Shown here: in pieces, positions 16,237-24,822 of the stretch
Layout of the letters: the number at the start of each line of letters is the position of its first letter
Position numbering within the stretch: the first letter of the stretch is position 1
NCBI GenBank assembly: GCA_024742405.1
Contig: JANSYP010000004.1
Location: forward strand, 337,085 to 401,084
DNA length: 64,000 nt
DNA from: Paracoccaceae bacterium
Lineage (GTDB): Bacteria > Pseudomonadota > Alphaproteobacteria > Rhodobacterales > Rhodobacteraceae
Direction of reading: 5' to 3'
Notes under the pieces: generated by a model
What the model was told of the DNA's origin: nothing
Databases searched by the model: none
Seen by the model: the letters and a program-made list of their open reading frames with translations, nothing else
Translations under genes and position numbers: made by a program

Positions 16237-17202
16237 CTAGGGGGTCACGACGACCTTGCCTGTGGATTTGCGGCTGCGGATCAGGTCGAGCGCCTCTTCG
16301 GCACGCGACAGCGGCAGGCTTTGGCTGATATGGGGGCGGATGCGGCCGTCTTCGAACCAGTGCAGCAGTTCTTTCAGGCTGCCGGTCAGGACCTCGGGGG
16401 CGAAGTTCAGATACCCGCCCCACCAGAATCCAATCACATCGATATTCTTGACCAGCAGGATGTTTGCCGGGATCTGGGGCACCTCGCCGCCGGCAAAGCC
16501 GATGGTCAGGTAACGGCCCTCCGGCGCGCAGGTACGCAAGGCGGGGGTGAAGAGCGGCTCGCCGATCGTGTCATAGACGACATCGAGGCCGCCAAAGCCC
16601 TTGAACGCGGCCTTGAGCGCTTCCGGGTCCTGATCGCTGTCGATCAGGTGATCGGCACCCGCAGCTTCGGCCACCCGCAGCTTTTCTGACCCTCGTGCGC
16701 TGGCGATCACCGTCGCCCCGCAGGCTTTGGCGACCTCCACGGCGGTGAGCCCAGCGCCGCCCGCCGCGCCCAGCACCAGCACGGTCTCGCCTGCGGCCAG
16801 CCGCGCGCGGTGCACCAGGGCCAGATGTGCGCTGCCATAGGTGATCTGAAACGCGGCCGCCTGCTCGAAACGCATCGACTCGGGGATCTTGAGGCAGCGC
16901 GCGGCCGGGGCGCAGGCGATCTCGGCCATCCCGCCATGTCCCGCGTAGGCGGCCACGCGGTCGCCGACCGCAAACCCAGTGACACCGTCGCCTAGGGCCG
17001 TGACCGTTCCGGCGATCTCCATGCCCAGCGTCATCGGCGGCGCCGGCATCTCCTGATACTTGCCGCGGATCATCAGCGTGTCGGCAAAGTTGAGCCCGCA
17101 GGCGCCGACGGCGATCTGGACTTCCCCCGTGGCCGGGGCGGGCGCCGGACAGTCGATCAGAACGGGCGGCGTGTCGAAGCTTTGCAATCGGTAGGCCAGC
17201 AT
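16237..17202 (-). CDS. Zinc-free medium-chain NADPH:quinone oxidoreductase
   Basis: A 321-residue MDR-superfamily enzyme close to QorA and related enoyl reductases. The NADPH-binding glycine motif is VLVLGAAGGAGLTAVEVAK at about 140-158, followed by CGATVIASARGSEK. The zinc ligands of alcohol dehydrogenases are not in their usual places. It probably reduces quinones or alpha,beta-unsaturated carbonyls in the cytoplasm. AGGAG sits seven bases before the start. The stop is 12 bases from the convergent LysR gene, so there is no space for a separate terminator. Confidence 0.88.
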   Translation of the reverse strand: MLAYRLQSFDTPPVLIDCPAPAPATGEVQIAVGACGLNFADTLMIRGKYQEMPAPPMTLGMEIAGTVTALGDGVTGFAVGDRVAAYAGHGGMAEIACAPAARCLKIPESMRFEQAAAFQITYGSAHLALVHRARLAAGETVLVLGAAGGAGLTAVEVAKACGATVIASARGSEKLRVAEAAGADHLIDSDQDPEALKAAFKGFGGLDVVYDTIGEPLFTPALRTCAPEGRYLTIGFAGGEVPQIPANILLVKNIDVIGFWWGGYLNFAPEVLTGSLKELLHWFEDGRIRPHISQSLPLSRAEEALDLIRSRKSTGKVVVTP

Positions 17203-17277
17203 TCATGTGCTCCTGTTCACTCATGGCGCCGTGTGGTTATGCGCATGCCGCAGAGCGGCGTAAATGTCGTTCGCCTT

Positions 17278-17324
17278 TGCAAAATGCGAAAAGCGTGCAA
17301 AATGATCGTGGCAAATTGCAAAAT
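17278..17324 (+). repeat. Three-copy TGCAAAAT direct repeat (possible activator sites)
   Basis: TGCAAAAT occurs at 17278-17285, 17296-17303 and 17317-17324, that is at 18- and 21-base spacing (about two helical turns). The third copy is part of GGCAAATTGCAAAAT, which adds an inverted half (GCAAATTGC). They lie 160-205 bases upstream of the sigma-54-type promoter, the usual distance of enhancer sites. Confidence 0.55.
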
Positions 17325-17481
17325 CCCGTACATGGACACGCTCAGGGATATGTTGCAGCTGCAGAATGTGACATAAATCTTACCGAGACGCGTCACAAAG
17401 CTTGGTTTTTTCGTAATAATTAACAGAGTATTGAGAGGTTGAGAAAAAAATCGCGTGGCTGAATTCGCCGGTCTCCCCGAC

Positions 17482-17498
17482 TTGGCACGGTTATTGCT
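17482..17498 (+). promoter_or_regulatory. Sigma-54-type -24/-12 promoter
   Basis: TTGGCACGGTTATTGCT matches the RpoN consensus TGGCAC-N5-TTGC with the required GG and GC exactly ten bases apart (GG at 17484-17485, GC at 17496-17497). Transcription would start near 17509, giving a leader of about 22 bases before the ATG at 17532. Confidence 0.72.
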
Positions 17499-17531
17499 TC
17501 TCTCAACCGTAAGATAGAACGGAGTCCGACC

Positions 17532-17903
17532 ATGAAACATCCCGTCGATATCCATGTTGGCAAGAAAGTCCGGCATCGCCGCTGGATGGTCGGAATGACC
17601 CAGCAACAGCTGGCCGATCAGGTTGGCATCAAATTCCAGCAGATCCAGAAATACGAAACCGGCATGAACCGTATCAGCGCCTCGCGGCTGTGGGACATCG
17701 CCGAAACGCTGGCCGTGCCGGTTAGCTACTTCTTTGACGGTCTCGACCAGAAAGCGGTCGCGCACGCCGCAGGTGATCCGATGCCGGGCGACCTGCTTGC
17801 CGACAAGGAGGCGCTGGAGCTCGTGCGCTCCTACTATGCGATTCCCGAAAACCAGCGCCGGCGTCTGTTCGAACTGGCCCGGGTATTGAGCGACGCGGCG
17901 TAA
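17532..17903 (+). CDS. XRE-family helix-turn-helix regulator
   Basis: A 123-residue regulator. The Cro/CI-type helix-turn-helix is at about residues 10-65 (VRHRRWMVGMTQQQLADQVG, then IKFQQIQKYETG, then ISASRLWDIAETL). The C-terminal 45 residues are a short helical extension ending RRRLFELARVLSDAA. This architecture is common and multi-copy in Rhodobacterales. Targets are unknown. It is preceded by a sigma-54-type promoter, unusual for this family, and followed after 55 bases by the HisN-like gene on the same strand. Confidence 0.88.
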   Translation: MKHPVDIHVGKKVRHRRWMVGMTQQQLADQVGIKFQQIQKYETGMNRISASRLWDIAETLAVPVSYFFDGLDQKAVAHAAGDPMPGDLLADKEALELVRSYYAIPENQRRRLFELARVLSDAA

Positions 17904-17958
17904 GACCGCCTGACAGGGCAGGGTGACAGGGGCGCACGCCACGCCTAACGTCCCGGCC

Positions 17959-18789
17959 ATGAGCACAACCTCCAAGACCCGTGAGGACATGAACGTCCTC
18001 GGCGCCGAGATCCCGCCGATCGCCCATCGTCTGGCAGACGTCGCGCGCAAGGTCACGCTGGCCGGCTTTCGCGATCCCGACCTCAGTATGGACAATAAGG
18101 CCCGGACCGGGTTCGACCCGGTGACCGAGGCCGACCGCGCCTGTGAACGGGCCATGCGCGACATTCTCGACGACATTCGCCCCCATGACGGCATACTCGG
18201 CGAGGAGTTCGGGCCCAAACCGTCCCGGTCGGGGCTGACCTGGGTGCTCGACCCGATCGACGGCACCCGCGCCTATATGGCCGGCGCGCCGACCTGGGGC
18301 GTGCTGATTGCGCTGCGCGATGCCACACGCCCGGTTTACGGCATCATCGACCAGCCCCACACGGCTGAGCGGTTCGAGGGGGGACTCGGGCGGGCCTGTC
18401 TGACCGGACCCCGCGGGACACAAGCGTTGCGCAGCCGCCCGGGCCGTCCCTTGTCGGAGGCGATCCTGTTCTCGACCTTTCCCGAGGTCGGCAGCGCGGC
18501 CGAGCGCGCGGCCTTCGAGCGGGTCGCGCGGCAGGTGCGCCTGACGCGGTTTGGTATGGACTGCTATGCTTACGGGCTGCTGGCGCTCGGCCAGATCGAC
18601 CTGGTGATCGAGGCCGGGCTGCAGGCCTACGACATTCTCGCACCCATTGCGGTGATCGAGGCGGCCGGCGGGATCGTGACTGACTGGCAGGGTGGCCCGG
18701 CGTTCCACGGCGGCGCGGTCGTGGCCGCGGCGAACCCGGAGGTCCACGCCGCGGCGCTCGATCTGTTGCAGGGAGTGGAGCGTGCCTGA
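17959..18789 (+). CDS. hisN: Histidinol-phosphatase / inositol monophosphatase family
   Basis: A magnesium-dependent phosphatase of the inositol monophosphatase fold, most like the HisN histidinol-phosphate phosphatase of alphaproteobacteria. Metal ligands are in GEEFG and WVLDPIDGTRAYMAG, with the C-terminal aspartate motif represented by YDILAPIAVIEAAGG. The ATG at 17959 gives 276 residues; an ATG at 17989 is also possible, and neither has a strong ribosome site. The stop overlaps the GTG start of the next gene by eight bases, so the two are translationally coupled. A role as a general monophosphatase cannot be excluded. Confidence 0.85.
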   Translation: MSTTSKTREDMNVLGAEIPPIAHRLADVARKVTLAGFRDPDLSMDNKARTGFDPVTEADRACERAMRDILDDIRPHDGILGEEFGPKPSRSGLTWVLDPIDGTRAYMAGAPTWGVLIALRDATRPVYGIIDQPHTAERFEGGLGRACLTGPRGTQALRSRPGRPLSEAILFSTFPEVGSAAERAAFERVARQVRLTRFGMDCYAYGLLALGQIDLVIEAGLQAYDILAPIAVIEAAGGIVTDWQGGPAFHGGAVVAAANPEVHAAALDLLQGVERA

Positions 18790-20128
18790 GACGCTGATCC
18801 GCAATGCCGACGTTGTCGTGACGATGGACGGGGCGCGCCGTGAACTGCCCGGCGCGGATCTCCGGTGCCGAGACGGGGTCATTGCGGAGGTCGGGACCGG
18901 TTTGCCATCGGGCGACGCCCACATCATCGAGGCATCCGGCTGCGTCGTCACACCGGGGCTGATCAACACCCATCACCATCTCTTTCAGTCACTGACCCGC
19001 GCGGTGCCCGGCGGCCAGGATGCGCTGCTCTTTGGATGGCTGCAGACGCTCTATCCGATCTGGGGACGGTTCGGACCGGAAGAGATCCGGGTCTCCGCTG
19101 CGCTTGGTCTGGCCGAGCTGGCGCTGTCGGGCTGCAGCTTAACCTCTGATCATCTGTACCTTTTTCCCAACGGTGCGCGGCTCGATGACAGCATAGACGG
19201 GGCCCGCCAGATCGGGGTCCGGCTGCTGGCCACCCGCGGGTCGATGAGCATCGGCGAGAGCGCCGGAGGCCTGCCTCCGGACGCGCTGGTGCAGCCCGAG
19301 GCCGCGATCCTGGAGGATTGCATTCGGGTGATCGACACCCACCACGACCCCGCACCGGGGGCGATGATCCAGGTCGGTGTCGCGCCCTGTTCGCCCTTCT
19401 CGGTGAGCCGCGAGCTGATGCGCGACGCAGCCCTGCTGGCGCGGGACAAGGGCGTCCGGCTCCATACCCATCTGGCCGAGAATGACGAGGATATTGCCTA
19501 TTCCGAGGCCCAGTTCGGCTGCCGGCCCGGGCAATATGCCGAGGATCTCGGCTGGACCGGTGATGACGTCTGGCATGCCCATTGCGTGAAGCTCGATGGC
19601 ACGGAGATCGATCTGTTCGCGCGCAGCAGAACCAGTGTAAGCCATTGTCCTTGCTCAAATTGCCGGCTGGGCTCGGGCATCGCGCCGGTGCGGGCGATGC
19701 GCGATGCGGGCGTGCGCGTCGGGCTCGGCGTGGACGGCTCGGCCAGCAACGATGCGGGCAATCTGGTGCTGGAGGCGCGTCAGGCGATGCTTTTGCAGCG
19801 GGTGGCCAATGGTGCTGACGCCATGTCGGCGCGCGAGGCGCTGGAGATCGCCACGCGCGGCGGGGCGGACGTGCTTGGACGATCAGGGGATCTGGGATCG
19901 CTCGAGGTCGGCAAGCGCGCCGATATCGCGATCTGGGACGTCTCCGGCGTCGATGGAGCGGGGGCCTGGGATCCGGTGGCCGCGCTGCTGCTCTGCGGCC
20001 CGTCGCGGGTGCGCGACCTGATCGTCGAAGGGCGCCCGGTGGTCTCCGGGGGGCGGCTGGCGACGGCGGACCTGGCCGCGCTGGTGGCCGAGGCGGGCCG
20101 GCTCACCGCCCGTCTGATGGTCGGTTAA
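18782..20128 (+). CDS. 8-oxoguanine deaminase (amidohydrolase superfamily)
   Basis: A zinc amidohydrolase of the TrzN/SsnA-like group, 448 residues. Metal and catalytic motifs are NTHHHLFQ (about 62-69), HTHLAEN, HAHCVKL and LGVDGSASNDAGN. The segments LFGWLQTLYPIWGR, LAELALSGCSLTSDH and TRGSMSIGE correspond closely to the Pseudomonas 8-oxoguanine deaminase pattern that I recall, which turns 8-oxoguanine into urate. The start is a GTG at 18782 inside the end of the hisN-like gene. A related chlorohydrolase or guanine deaminase activity is the main alternative. Confidence 0.86.
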   Translation: MPETLIRNADVVVTMDGARRELPGADLRCRDGVIAEVGTGLPSGDAHIIEASGCVVTPGLINTHHHLFQSLTRAVPGGQDALLFGWLQTLYPIWGRFGPEEIRVSAALGLAELALSGCSLTSDHLYLFPNGARLDDSIDGARQIGVRLLATRGSMSIGESAGGLPPDALVQPEAAILEDCIRVIDTHHDPAPGAMIQVGVAPCSPFSVSRELMRDAALLARDKGVRLHTHLAENDEDIAYSEAQFGCRPGQYAEDLGWTGDDVWHAHCVKLDGTEIDLFARSRTSVSHCPCSNCRLGSGIAPVRAMRDAGVRVGLGVDGSASNDAGNLVLEARQAMLLQRVANGADAMSAREALEIATRGGADVLGRSGDLGSLEVGKRADIAIWDVSGVDGAGAWDPVAALLLCGPSRVRDLIVEGRPVVSGGRLATADLAALVAEAGRLTARLMVG

Positions 20129-20219
20129 CGATCCGGTCAGGAACGTACGAAACGTCCAAACGGACATTACGTACAAGTAAGTTCATGTTTTGATCTGTTT
20201 CGTGGCGGATACGTCGCCG

Positions 20220-20774
20220 CTACATCATCGCGGCCGGCGAGAGCGCGGTGAAGACGCGGATGTAGTCGCCGGGCGAGGAGCCCGCCCAATAGACCCAGAG
20301 CCGGTGGGGATCGTCCTCGTCGATCCAGACGCGGTCGCCGCGTTCGAGCCCGCGCAGCTCTTCGCTGATGTAGGTGACGTCCGTGTTGGCGAGGAAATCG
20401 GTCGCCGCCATCGTCTGCTGAAACGCCGCGATGCCGAGGATCGGCGCGTCGAACATCACATAGCCGTATTGGACCCCGTTATAGCTGTCGAAGAACACGT
20501 AGTGGGAGGCCACGATCGAGCCCGCGGGGATCATCGGTTGAGCCCCGATATCGACGCGGATCGGCTCGATCAGCTCGATATTCTGGTCCTCGTCGAATGC
20601 GTAGAGATGGTCGGTGTTGAACGTGTCGTATCCCACCGAGAAGGGCGGGTCGGTGTCGAGCTTCACGAACTCGCCATTGCCGGTCTGGCGCAGGATCTCG
20701 CCGTCGATCACGGTCGCGGCGGCGGGGCTGTGCAGTGCGCCCAGAGTGGCCAATAGCAGGATCATGCGCCGCAT
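20220..20774 (-). CDS. Secreted protein of unknown function
   Basis: A 184-residue protein with a signal peptide (MRRMILLLATLGALHSPAAA). The mature part has no domain that I recognise; it is acidic and beta-rich, with segments such as VSYDTFNTDHLYAFDED-like and ASHYVFFDSYNGVQYGYV, and ends with a Tyr-rich strand and SPAAMM. I chose the ATG at 20774 because GAGGAG lies seven bases before it; an ATG five codons upstream overlaps that site. It is convergent with the 8-oxoguanine deaminase gene and stands alone. Confidence 0.65.
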   Translation of the reverse strand: MRRMILLLATLGALHSPAAATVIDGEILRQTGNGEFVKLDTDPPFSVGYDTFNTDHLYAFDEDQNIELIEPIRVDIGAQPMIPAGSIVASHYVFFDSYNGVQYGYVMFDAPILGIAAFQQTMAATDFLANTDVTYISEELRGLERGDRVWIDEDDPHRLWVYWAGSSPGDYIRVFTALSPAAMM

Positions 20775-21011
20775 CCGGGAGCTCCTCATCGTCAGGTTGA
20801 CGGCAGCCTAGCGTGAAGCGGCGGTCAAGGGGGCGGCGAAGGGACGGGGATGACGCAGTCGTGACCCCTCTGAGGCCGTCAGGGGAGGTCCGGGGCGGAA
20901 CCGGTACTGCACCGAACCCAGTGCCGGGTCGCCGGAGCTAGGGAAGCGTTAAGTCACGTCCGCTATAGCAGGGCTGCGCCAATGGCCCGGGTCGGGCCGA
21001 AGGGAGTGTGC

Positions 21012-22895
21012 ATGACGTTCTCGCCAGTGATCATCGGAGGCGGTCTGACCGGTTACAGGCTGTTGCAGAGCACGCAGGATGCGCAGATGCAGGCCTTTGC
21101 AAGGTCGCCGCAGCCCGCGCGGGACACCGAGTATTTCCAGCAGAAAATCGGGGGTGTTCAGACGGTTGACCAGTTGATGAACGACCGTGCCCTGCTCCGG
21201 GTGGCTCTGGGCGCCTTTGGTCTGGACGAGGATATCGACAATACCGCCTTCGTCCGGAACGTGCTGACCTCGGATCTCAACGATCCCGGCTCGACCGCCA
21301 ACCGGCTGAGCGACAAGCGCTATCTCGCATTGGCGCAAACGTTCAATTTTTCCGGAAACGAGGGGGCGAACCTGCCGGGCGCGCGCGCCGCCGACACCAT
21401 CCGCGGAGAGCTGAGCCAGGTCGCCAGCGTCGACGCGCTGCTGCAGAGCTCCAACCTGCTGGACCGGACGCTGGAAGCCTTTGGGCTGTCGCAATACAAG
21501 GCCCAGCCGGTCCTGCTGGAGCGGGTGCTGACATCGGATCTGAACGACGCCGACTCGCTCGCCAACCGCCTGGGCGACGCCAGTTTCGTGGATCTCGCAC
21601 GCGCGTTCCAGGGTGGTGACAGCCATCTGTCCGCCTCGCTGATCTCTCGCGTCAGTCAGGACGTCGCCGCGCAGCTTCAGGCGCTGCAGAGCTCTGACGA
21701 TCTGATGGCCGACCGGCGCCTGCTGGAAAGTGTGCTCAGCGTTTACGGGCTTGAGGACGATATCGACAACAGCCAGCTGATCCAGCGGGTGCTGGACAGC
21801 AATCTCGACGATCCGACCTCGCTTGCGCGCAGCCTGCCGGACCCGCGCTATGCCGAGCTGTCCGAAGCGCTGGGCTTCGAGAGGTTGGCCGCGAACCAGA
21901 CTTCGATTTTCGGGTTCGCCGATGCGTTCGATGGCAAGCTGGAGGGGCTGCGGAGCTCCGACGATCTTCTGGACGATCCCAGGCTGCTGCAGTCGGCGCT
22001 CGATGTGTTCGGGCTCCAGACGGAAGATCGCGATTTTCTCCAGGCGGTGCTCGATTCCGATCTGACCGATGAGACCTCTGTCGCCAACAGCGAAACGGAT
22101 CTGCGCTACCGTGCGATGGCCGAGGCGTTCGGGTTCGGCGCGATGTTGACCGGAACCGCGCAGGAGGACGCCCAGGACCAGCTGTCGGCCCTGGTCGACG
22201 CGGCCCAGTCCCGCCGCGGGCCGGTCACCGATGTGGCCGATTTCTTCAACGACATCAGATTGATGTTGGCTGCGACGGCGTTTTTCGACATCCCGCTGGG
22301 CGAAGATGAGGCGCGCTTTACCGGCCGCGTGCTCGAAGCCTACGGCACGGATCCCGACGCGCCGCTGCTGCAACTGAGCGACACGCGCTACGAGGCCTTG
22401 TTCAATGCGCTGAACTTCCGTCCCGAGAGCGACCAGCGCACCTATCCGTCGGGCTTTACCGAGGCGGTGACCGAACGCTACCTAGAGCGTCAGTTCGAGA
22501 TCCGGGTCGGCGATATCGATCCCGACCTGCGGATTGCCCTGTCCTTCGAACGGGAGCTGGGGGATGCGGTGGCCAGCGCGTCGAGCAACGATGCGCAATG
22601 GTTCAAGGTGATGGCTTCGCCACAACTGCGCACGGTGTTCGAGACTGCCTTCAGCCAGCCCTCCGCCTTTGCGACCCTGGATCTCGACCGGCAGCTCGCC
22701 GATTTCAAGAGCCGGTCCCAGAGCATGTTCGGCACCTCGGAGCTCGCGGAGCTCCTGACCCCCGACCGGATCGAGCAGATGCGCGAGCGCTTTCTGACGG
22801 TGGCCACGATCAACTCGACTGCCGGCTCCTCGCCGCTGGCCCTGCTGGCCAATGCCACAAGCTCGAACTCTCCGGTGCTGAACCTGTTGCTCTGA
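21012..22895 (+). CDS. DUF1217 multi-repeat protein
   Basis: A 627-residue protein without signal peptide. DUF1217 proteins occur in flagellar loci of Rhodobacterales, but their function is not established. I count five tandem copies of a helical unit of about 60 residues, each of the form (D/S)xLLxDxxLLxxxLxxFGL... VLxSDLxDxxSxANxxxDxRYxxLAxAFxF, at about 51-113, 139-200, 228-289, 316-375 and 407-469; the fifth is degenerate. The C-terminal 150 residues form a separate helical part. The ATG at 21012 follows AAGGGAG. No flagellar gene is nearby, so this one has left, or never belonged to, the flagellar cluster. Confidence 0.82.
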   Translation: MTFSPVIIGGGLTGYRLLQSTQDAQMQAFARSPQPARDTEYFQQKIGGVQTVDQLMNDRALLRVALGAFGLDEDIDNTAFVRNVLTSDLNDPGSTANRLSDKRYLALAQTFNFSGNEGANLPGARAADTIRGELSQVASVDALLQSSNLLDRTLEAFGLSQYKAQPVLLERVLTSDLNDADSLANRLGDASFVDLARAFQGGDSHLSASLISRVSQDVAAQLQALQSSDDLMADRRLLESVLSVYGLEDDIDNSQLIQRVLDSNLDDPTSLARSLPDPRYAELSEALGFERLAANQTSIFGFADAFDGKLEGLRSSDDLLDDPRLLQSALDVFGLQTEDRDFLQAVLDSDLTDETSVANSETDLRYRAMAEAFGFGAMLTGTAQEDAQDQLSALVDAAQSRRGPVTDVADFFNDIRLMLAATAFFDIPLGEDEARFTGRVLEAYGTDPDAPLLQLSDTRYEALFNALNFRPESDQRTYPSGFTEAVTERYLERQFEIRVGDIDPDLRIALSFERELGDAVASASSNDAQWFKVMASPQLRTVFETAFSQPSAFATLDLDRQLADFKSRSQSMFGTSELAELLTPDRIEQMRERFLTVATINSTAGSSPLALLANATSSNSPVLNLLL

Positions 22896-22967
22896 CTGAT
22901 GTCGGCGGCCGGCCGGGCCGGCGAGACATGCAAAGGTGCGGGAGGCGCGGCCGGCAGGAAGCGCAGG

Positions 22968-23828
22968 TCAGGCTCGTCGCTGCATCTGATCCCGGATCAG
23001 TGCGGCGAACCGCGCCATGTCCGCACTTGCCGCATCCGTGCTCCGGTAGAGCGACAGGGCGACGCTTTTCAACTTCGGCAGGGCCGCGGCCTTGTCCAGT
23101 ATCTCGAGCGGTGGCTCGACGGTGATCCGGGGCATCACCGACAGCGCCAGACCGGCCTGCAGGATCGATCTGACCCCGATCGGATGGGGGCTGAGATGGG
23201 CGAGATAGCCCCGCCGCCCGGCCCGGTCGAGCGCGTCGAAGGCATAGCCGCGCAGATCGCGACCGTCGGTCAGGAAAACGAGCGGCAGGTCGCCCCGGAG
23301 CGCCTGCGGGTCGAGCCCGGGACCCGCCACCCAGACCAGATCCGTGCTTTCGACGAACTCGCGCCCGGGGCGCCGGCCCTGGTCCATCATGAAGGCAAGG
23401 TCGATCTCTCCGGCATCGAGCATCGCGAGAAGCGCATCGCTGCGGTCGCACTGGATCTGGATCTGCACCTCCGGGGCGGCCGCCGCGTAGCGGCCGAGGG
23501 CCCGGGCGACGACGGACATCGCCAGTGTCACCGTCGTTCCTAGCCGGATGGCGCGCCGGCCGCGCGCGCCGCGGATGGCCTTCACGGCCTCGTCGGACAG
23601 GCCCAGAATGCGGCGGGCATAGACGACGAAGGCGGTCCCTTCGGGGGTCAGCGTCATGGACCGGCCCCGGCCGCGGGAAAAGAGCAGGCAGCCCAGCTCC
23701 TCCTCCAGTTTGCGGATATGAGTGCTGATCGCCGACTGGACGGTATTGCGCCGCTCCGCGGCCACGGAGAAATTCAGGGTTTCCGCGGCAATGACGAAGC
23801 TTTCAAGCGCATTGAGGTCCCGCATCAA
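22968..23828 (-). CDS. LysR-family transcriptional regulator
   Basis: A 286-residue LysR-type regulator. The helix-turn-helix is at residues 1-60 (MRDLNALESFVIAAETLNFS, RRNTVQSAISTHIRKLEEELG). The effector-binding domain follows. It is divergent from the TauE/SafE-type transporter gene, with 95 bases between the starts containing a perfect palindrome that fits a LysR operator. This arrangement suggests that the regulator controls the transporter, probably in response to a sulfur or organic anion. Confidence 0.92.
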   Translation of the reverse strand: MMRDLNALESFVIAAETLNFSVAAERRNTVQSAISTHIRKLEEELGCLLFSRGRGRSMTLTPEGTAFVVYARRILGLSDEAVKAIRGARGRRAIRLGTTVTLAMSVVARALGRYAAAAPEVQIQIQCDRSDALLAMLDAGEIDLAFMMDQGRRPGREFVESTDLVWVAGPGLDPQALRGDLPLVFLTDGRDLRGYAFDALDRAGRRGYLAHLSPHPIGVRSILQAGLALSVMPRITVEPPLEILDKAAALPKLKSVALSLYRSTDAASADMARFAALIRDQMQRRA

Positions 23829-23842
23829 ATATCTCGTTTTGG

Positions 23843-23865
23843 GATTTATAAAGCCGTTATAAATC
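23843..23865. promoter_or_regulatory. Palindromic LysR-type operator
   Basis: GATTTATAA-AGCCG-TTATAAATC is a perfect 9-bp inverted repeat with 5-base spacer, and it contains the T-N11-A core of LysR sites. It lies 15 bases upstream of the lysR start and 58 bases upstream of the transporter start. Confidence 0.7.
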
Positions 23866-23923
23866 GTTTCACCGATACAGGCCAGCGCGATAGATCCGGT
23901 CGGACGAAAGTCCGGGACACACC

Positions 23924-24682
23924 ATGGATCTGACGATTTCCTTCTTTCTGGTCGCCTCCTGCGCCGTGCTGGTGACCGGGATCTCGAAGAGCGGGTTCGG
24001 CGGCGGGCTCGGCGTGATGTCGGTGCCGCTGATGAGCCTCTATATCGCGCCGCAGCTCGCCGTCGCGATCCTGATGCCGATCCTGCTGGCGATGGATCTG
24101 CTGATCGTCTGGCAGTACCGCCACCGCTGGAGCAAGCCGGTCGTCACCGCATTGCTGCCGGGAGCCGCCGTCGGTCTGGGCCTCGGCGCGCTGGCATTCC
24201 AATGGATGAGCGCGGACCTCATCCGCTTTTGTGTGGGTCTGCTGGCGCTGTTTTTCGTGCTCCAGTATGTGCGAGGCCTGCGCCGCACCCAGACGGTGCC
24301 CGCCCCGGCCCGCGGGGTGGTGTTCCTGCTGGGTGGGCTCTCGGGTTTCGCGAGCTTCGTGGCCCATGCGGGCGGTCCGCCGGTCAAGGGCATCCTGCTG
24401 CGCGAGGGGCTGGAGAAGTCGGTCTTTGTCGGCACCAACACGATGTTTTTCTTTACGCTGAATGCGACCAAATCCGTGGCCTACAGCGCCATGGGCCAGC
24501 TGACCGCAGACAGTTTGCGGATCAGCTTGATGCTGGCGCCTCTGCTCTTTGTCGGGATCGGTCTGGGCCTGGTGCTGCACAGGACCGTTTCCCAGGCGAT
24601 ATTCACCCGGATCGTCTATGTGTTTCTGTCGATGGCGGGGTTGAAGCTGCTGTGGGACGGCCGGTCGGTGATCCTCGGCTAG
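23924..24682 (+). CDS. TauE/SafE-family membrane anion transporter
   Basis: A 252-residue inner-membrane protein with about eight hydrophobic segments of the TauE/SafE (sulfite exporter) family. Typical features are the glycine-rich GISKSGFGGGLGVMSVPLM near residue 22 and the second-half repeat GFASFVAHAGGPPVKGILL. Members export sulfite or transport sulfoacetate and related anions. The gene is distant from the taurine cluster (more than 20 kb), but sulfite made by Xsc needs an exporter, so a link is possible. The divergent LysR gene is the likely regulator. Confidence 0.88.
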   Translation: MDLTISFFLVASCAVLVTGISKSGFGGGLGVMSVPLMSLYIAPQLAVAILMPILLAMDLLIVWQYRHRWSKPVVTALLPGAAVGLGLGALAFQWMSADLIRFCVGLLALFFVLQYVRGLRRTQTVPAPARGVVFLLGGLSGFASFVAHAGGPPVKGILLREGLEKSVFVGTNTMFFFTLNATKSVAYSAMGQLTADSLRISLMLAPLLFVGIGLGLVLHRTVSQAIFTRIVYVFLSMAGLKLLWDGRSVILG

Positions 24683-24751
24683 CACCCGACGCGGCACGAA
24701 ACCGGGCAGCGCACGCCCTCGGGGCAGCTTGTCGCGGGTTCCGTCGGGTGC
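24682..24751. repeat. Long-loop inverted repeat after the transporter gene
   Basis: GCACCCGACG (24682-24691) pairs perfectly with CGTCGGGTGC (24742-24751), with a 50-base GC-rich loop that can fold again. It starts at the stop codon of the transporter gene. There is no T tract, so it is a structured 3' end and not a clear terminator. Confidence 0.5.
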
Positions 24752-24785
24752 CGCGGATTGTGCAGAAATTTACCGCCTGCGTCCG

Positions 24786-24815
24786 GTTGACACAGAATTC
24801 CCGCCCCCTTATCTG
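24786..24815 (+). promoter_or_regulatory. groESL promoter (sigma-70/RpoH-like)
   Basis: TTGACA at 24787-24792 and, 17 bases later, CTTATCTG. The -35 fits sigma-70, and the -10 fits the alphaproteobacterial RpoH pattern CYTATNT better than TATAAT. It sits immediately before the CIRCE element. Confidence 0.6.
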
Positions 24816-24822
24816 CCCGGTG

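Larger units (their letters stand above)
17203..17531. other. AT-rich regulatory interval before the XRE gene
   Basis: 329 bases without a gene, clearly AT-richer than its surroundings. It contains three TGCAAAAT copies (17278-17324), an inverted repeat GCCGC-AGA-GCGGC (17247-17259), T- and A-tracts around 17400-17450, and a sigma-54-type promoter (17482-17498). It should also contain the promoter of the quinone oxidoreductase on the minus strand. Confidence 0.7.
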
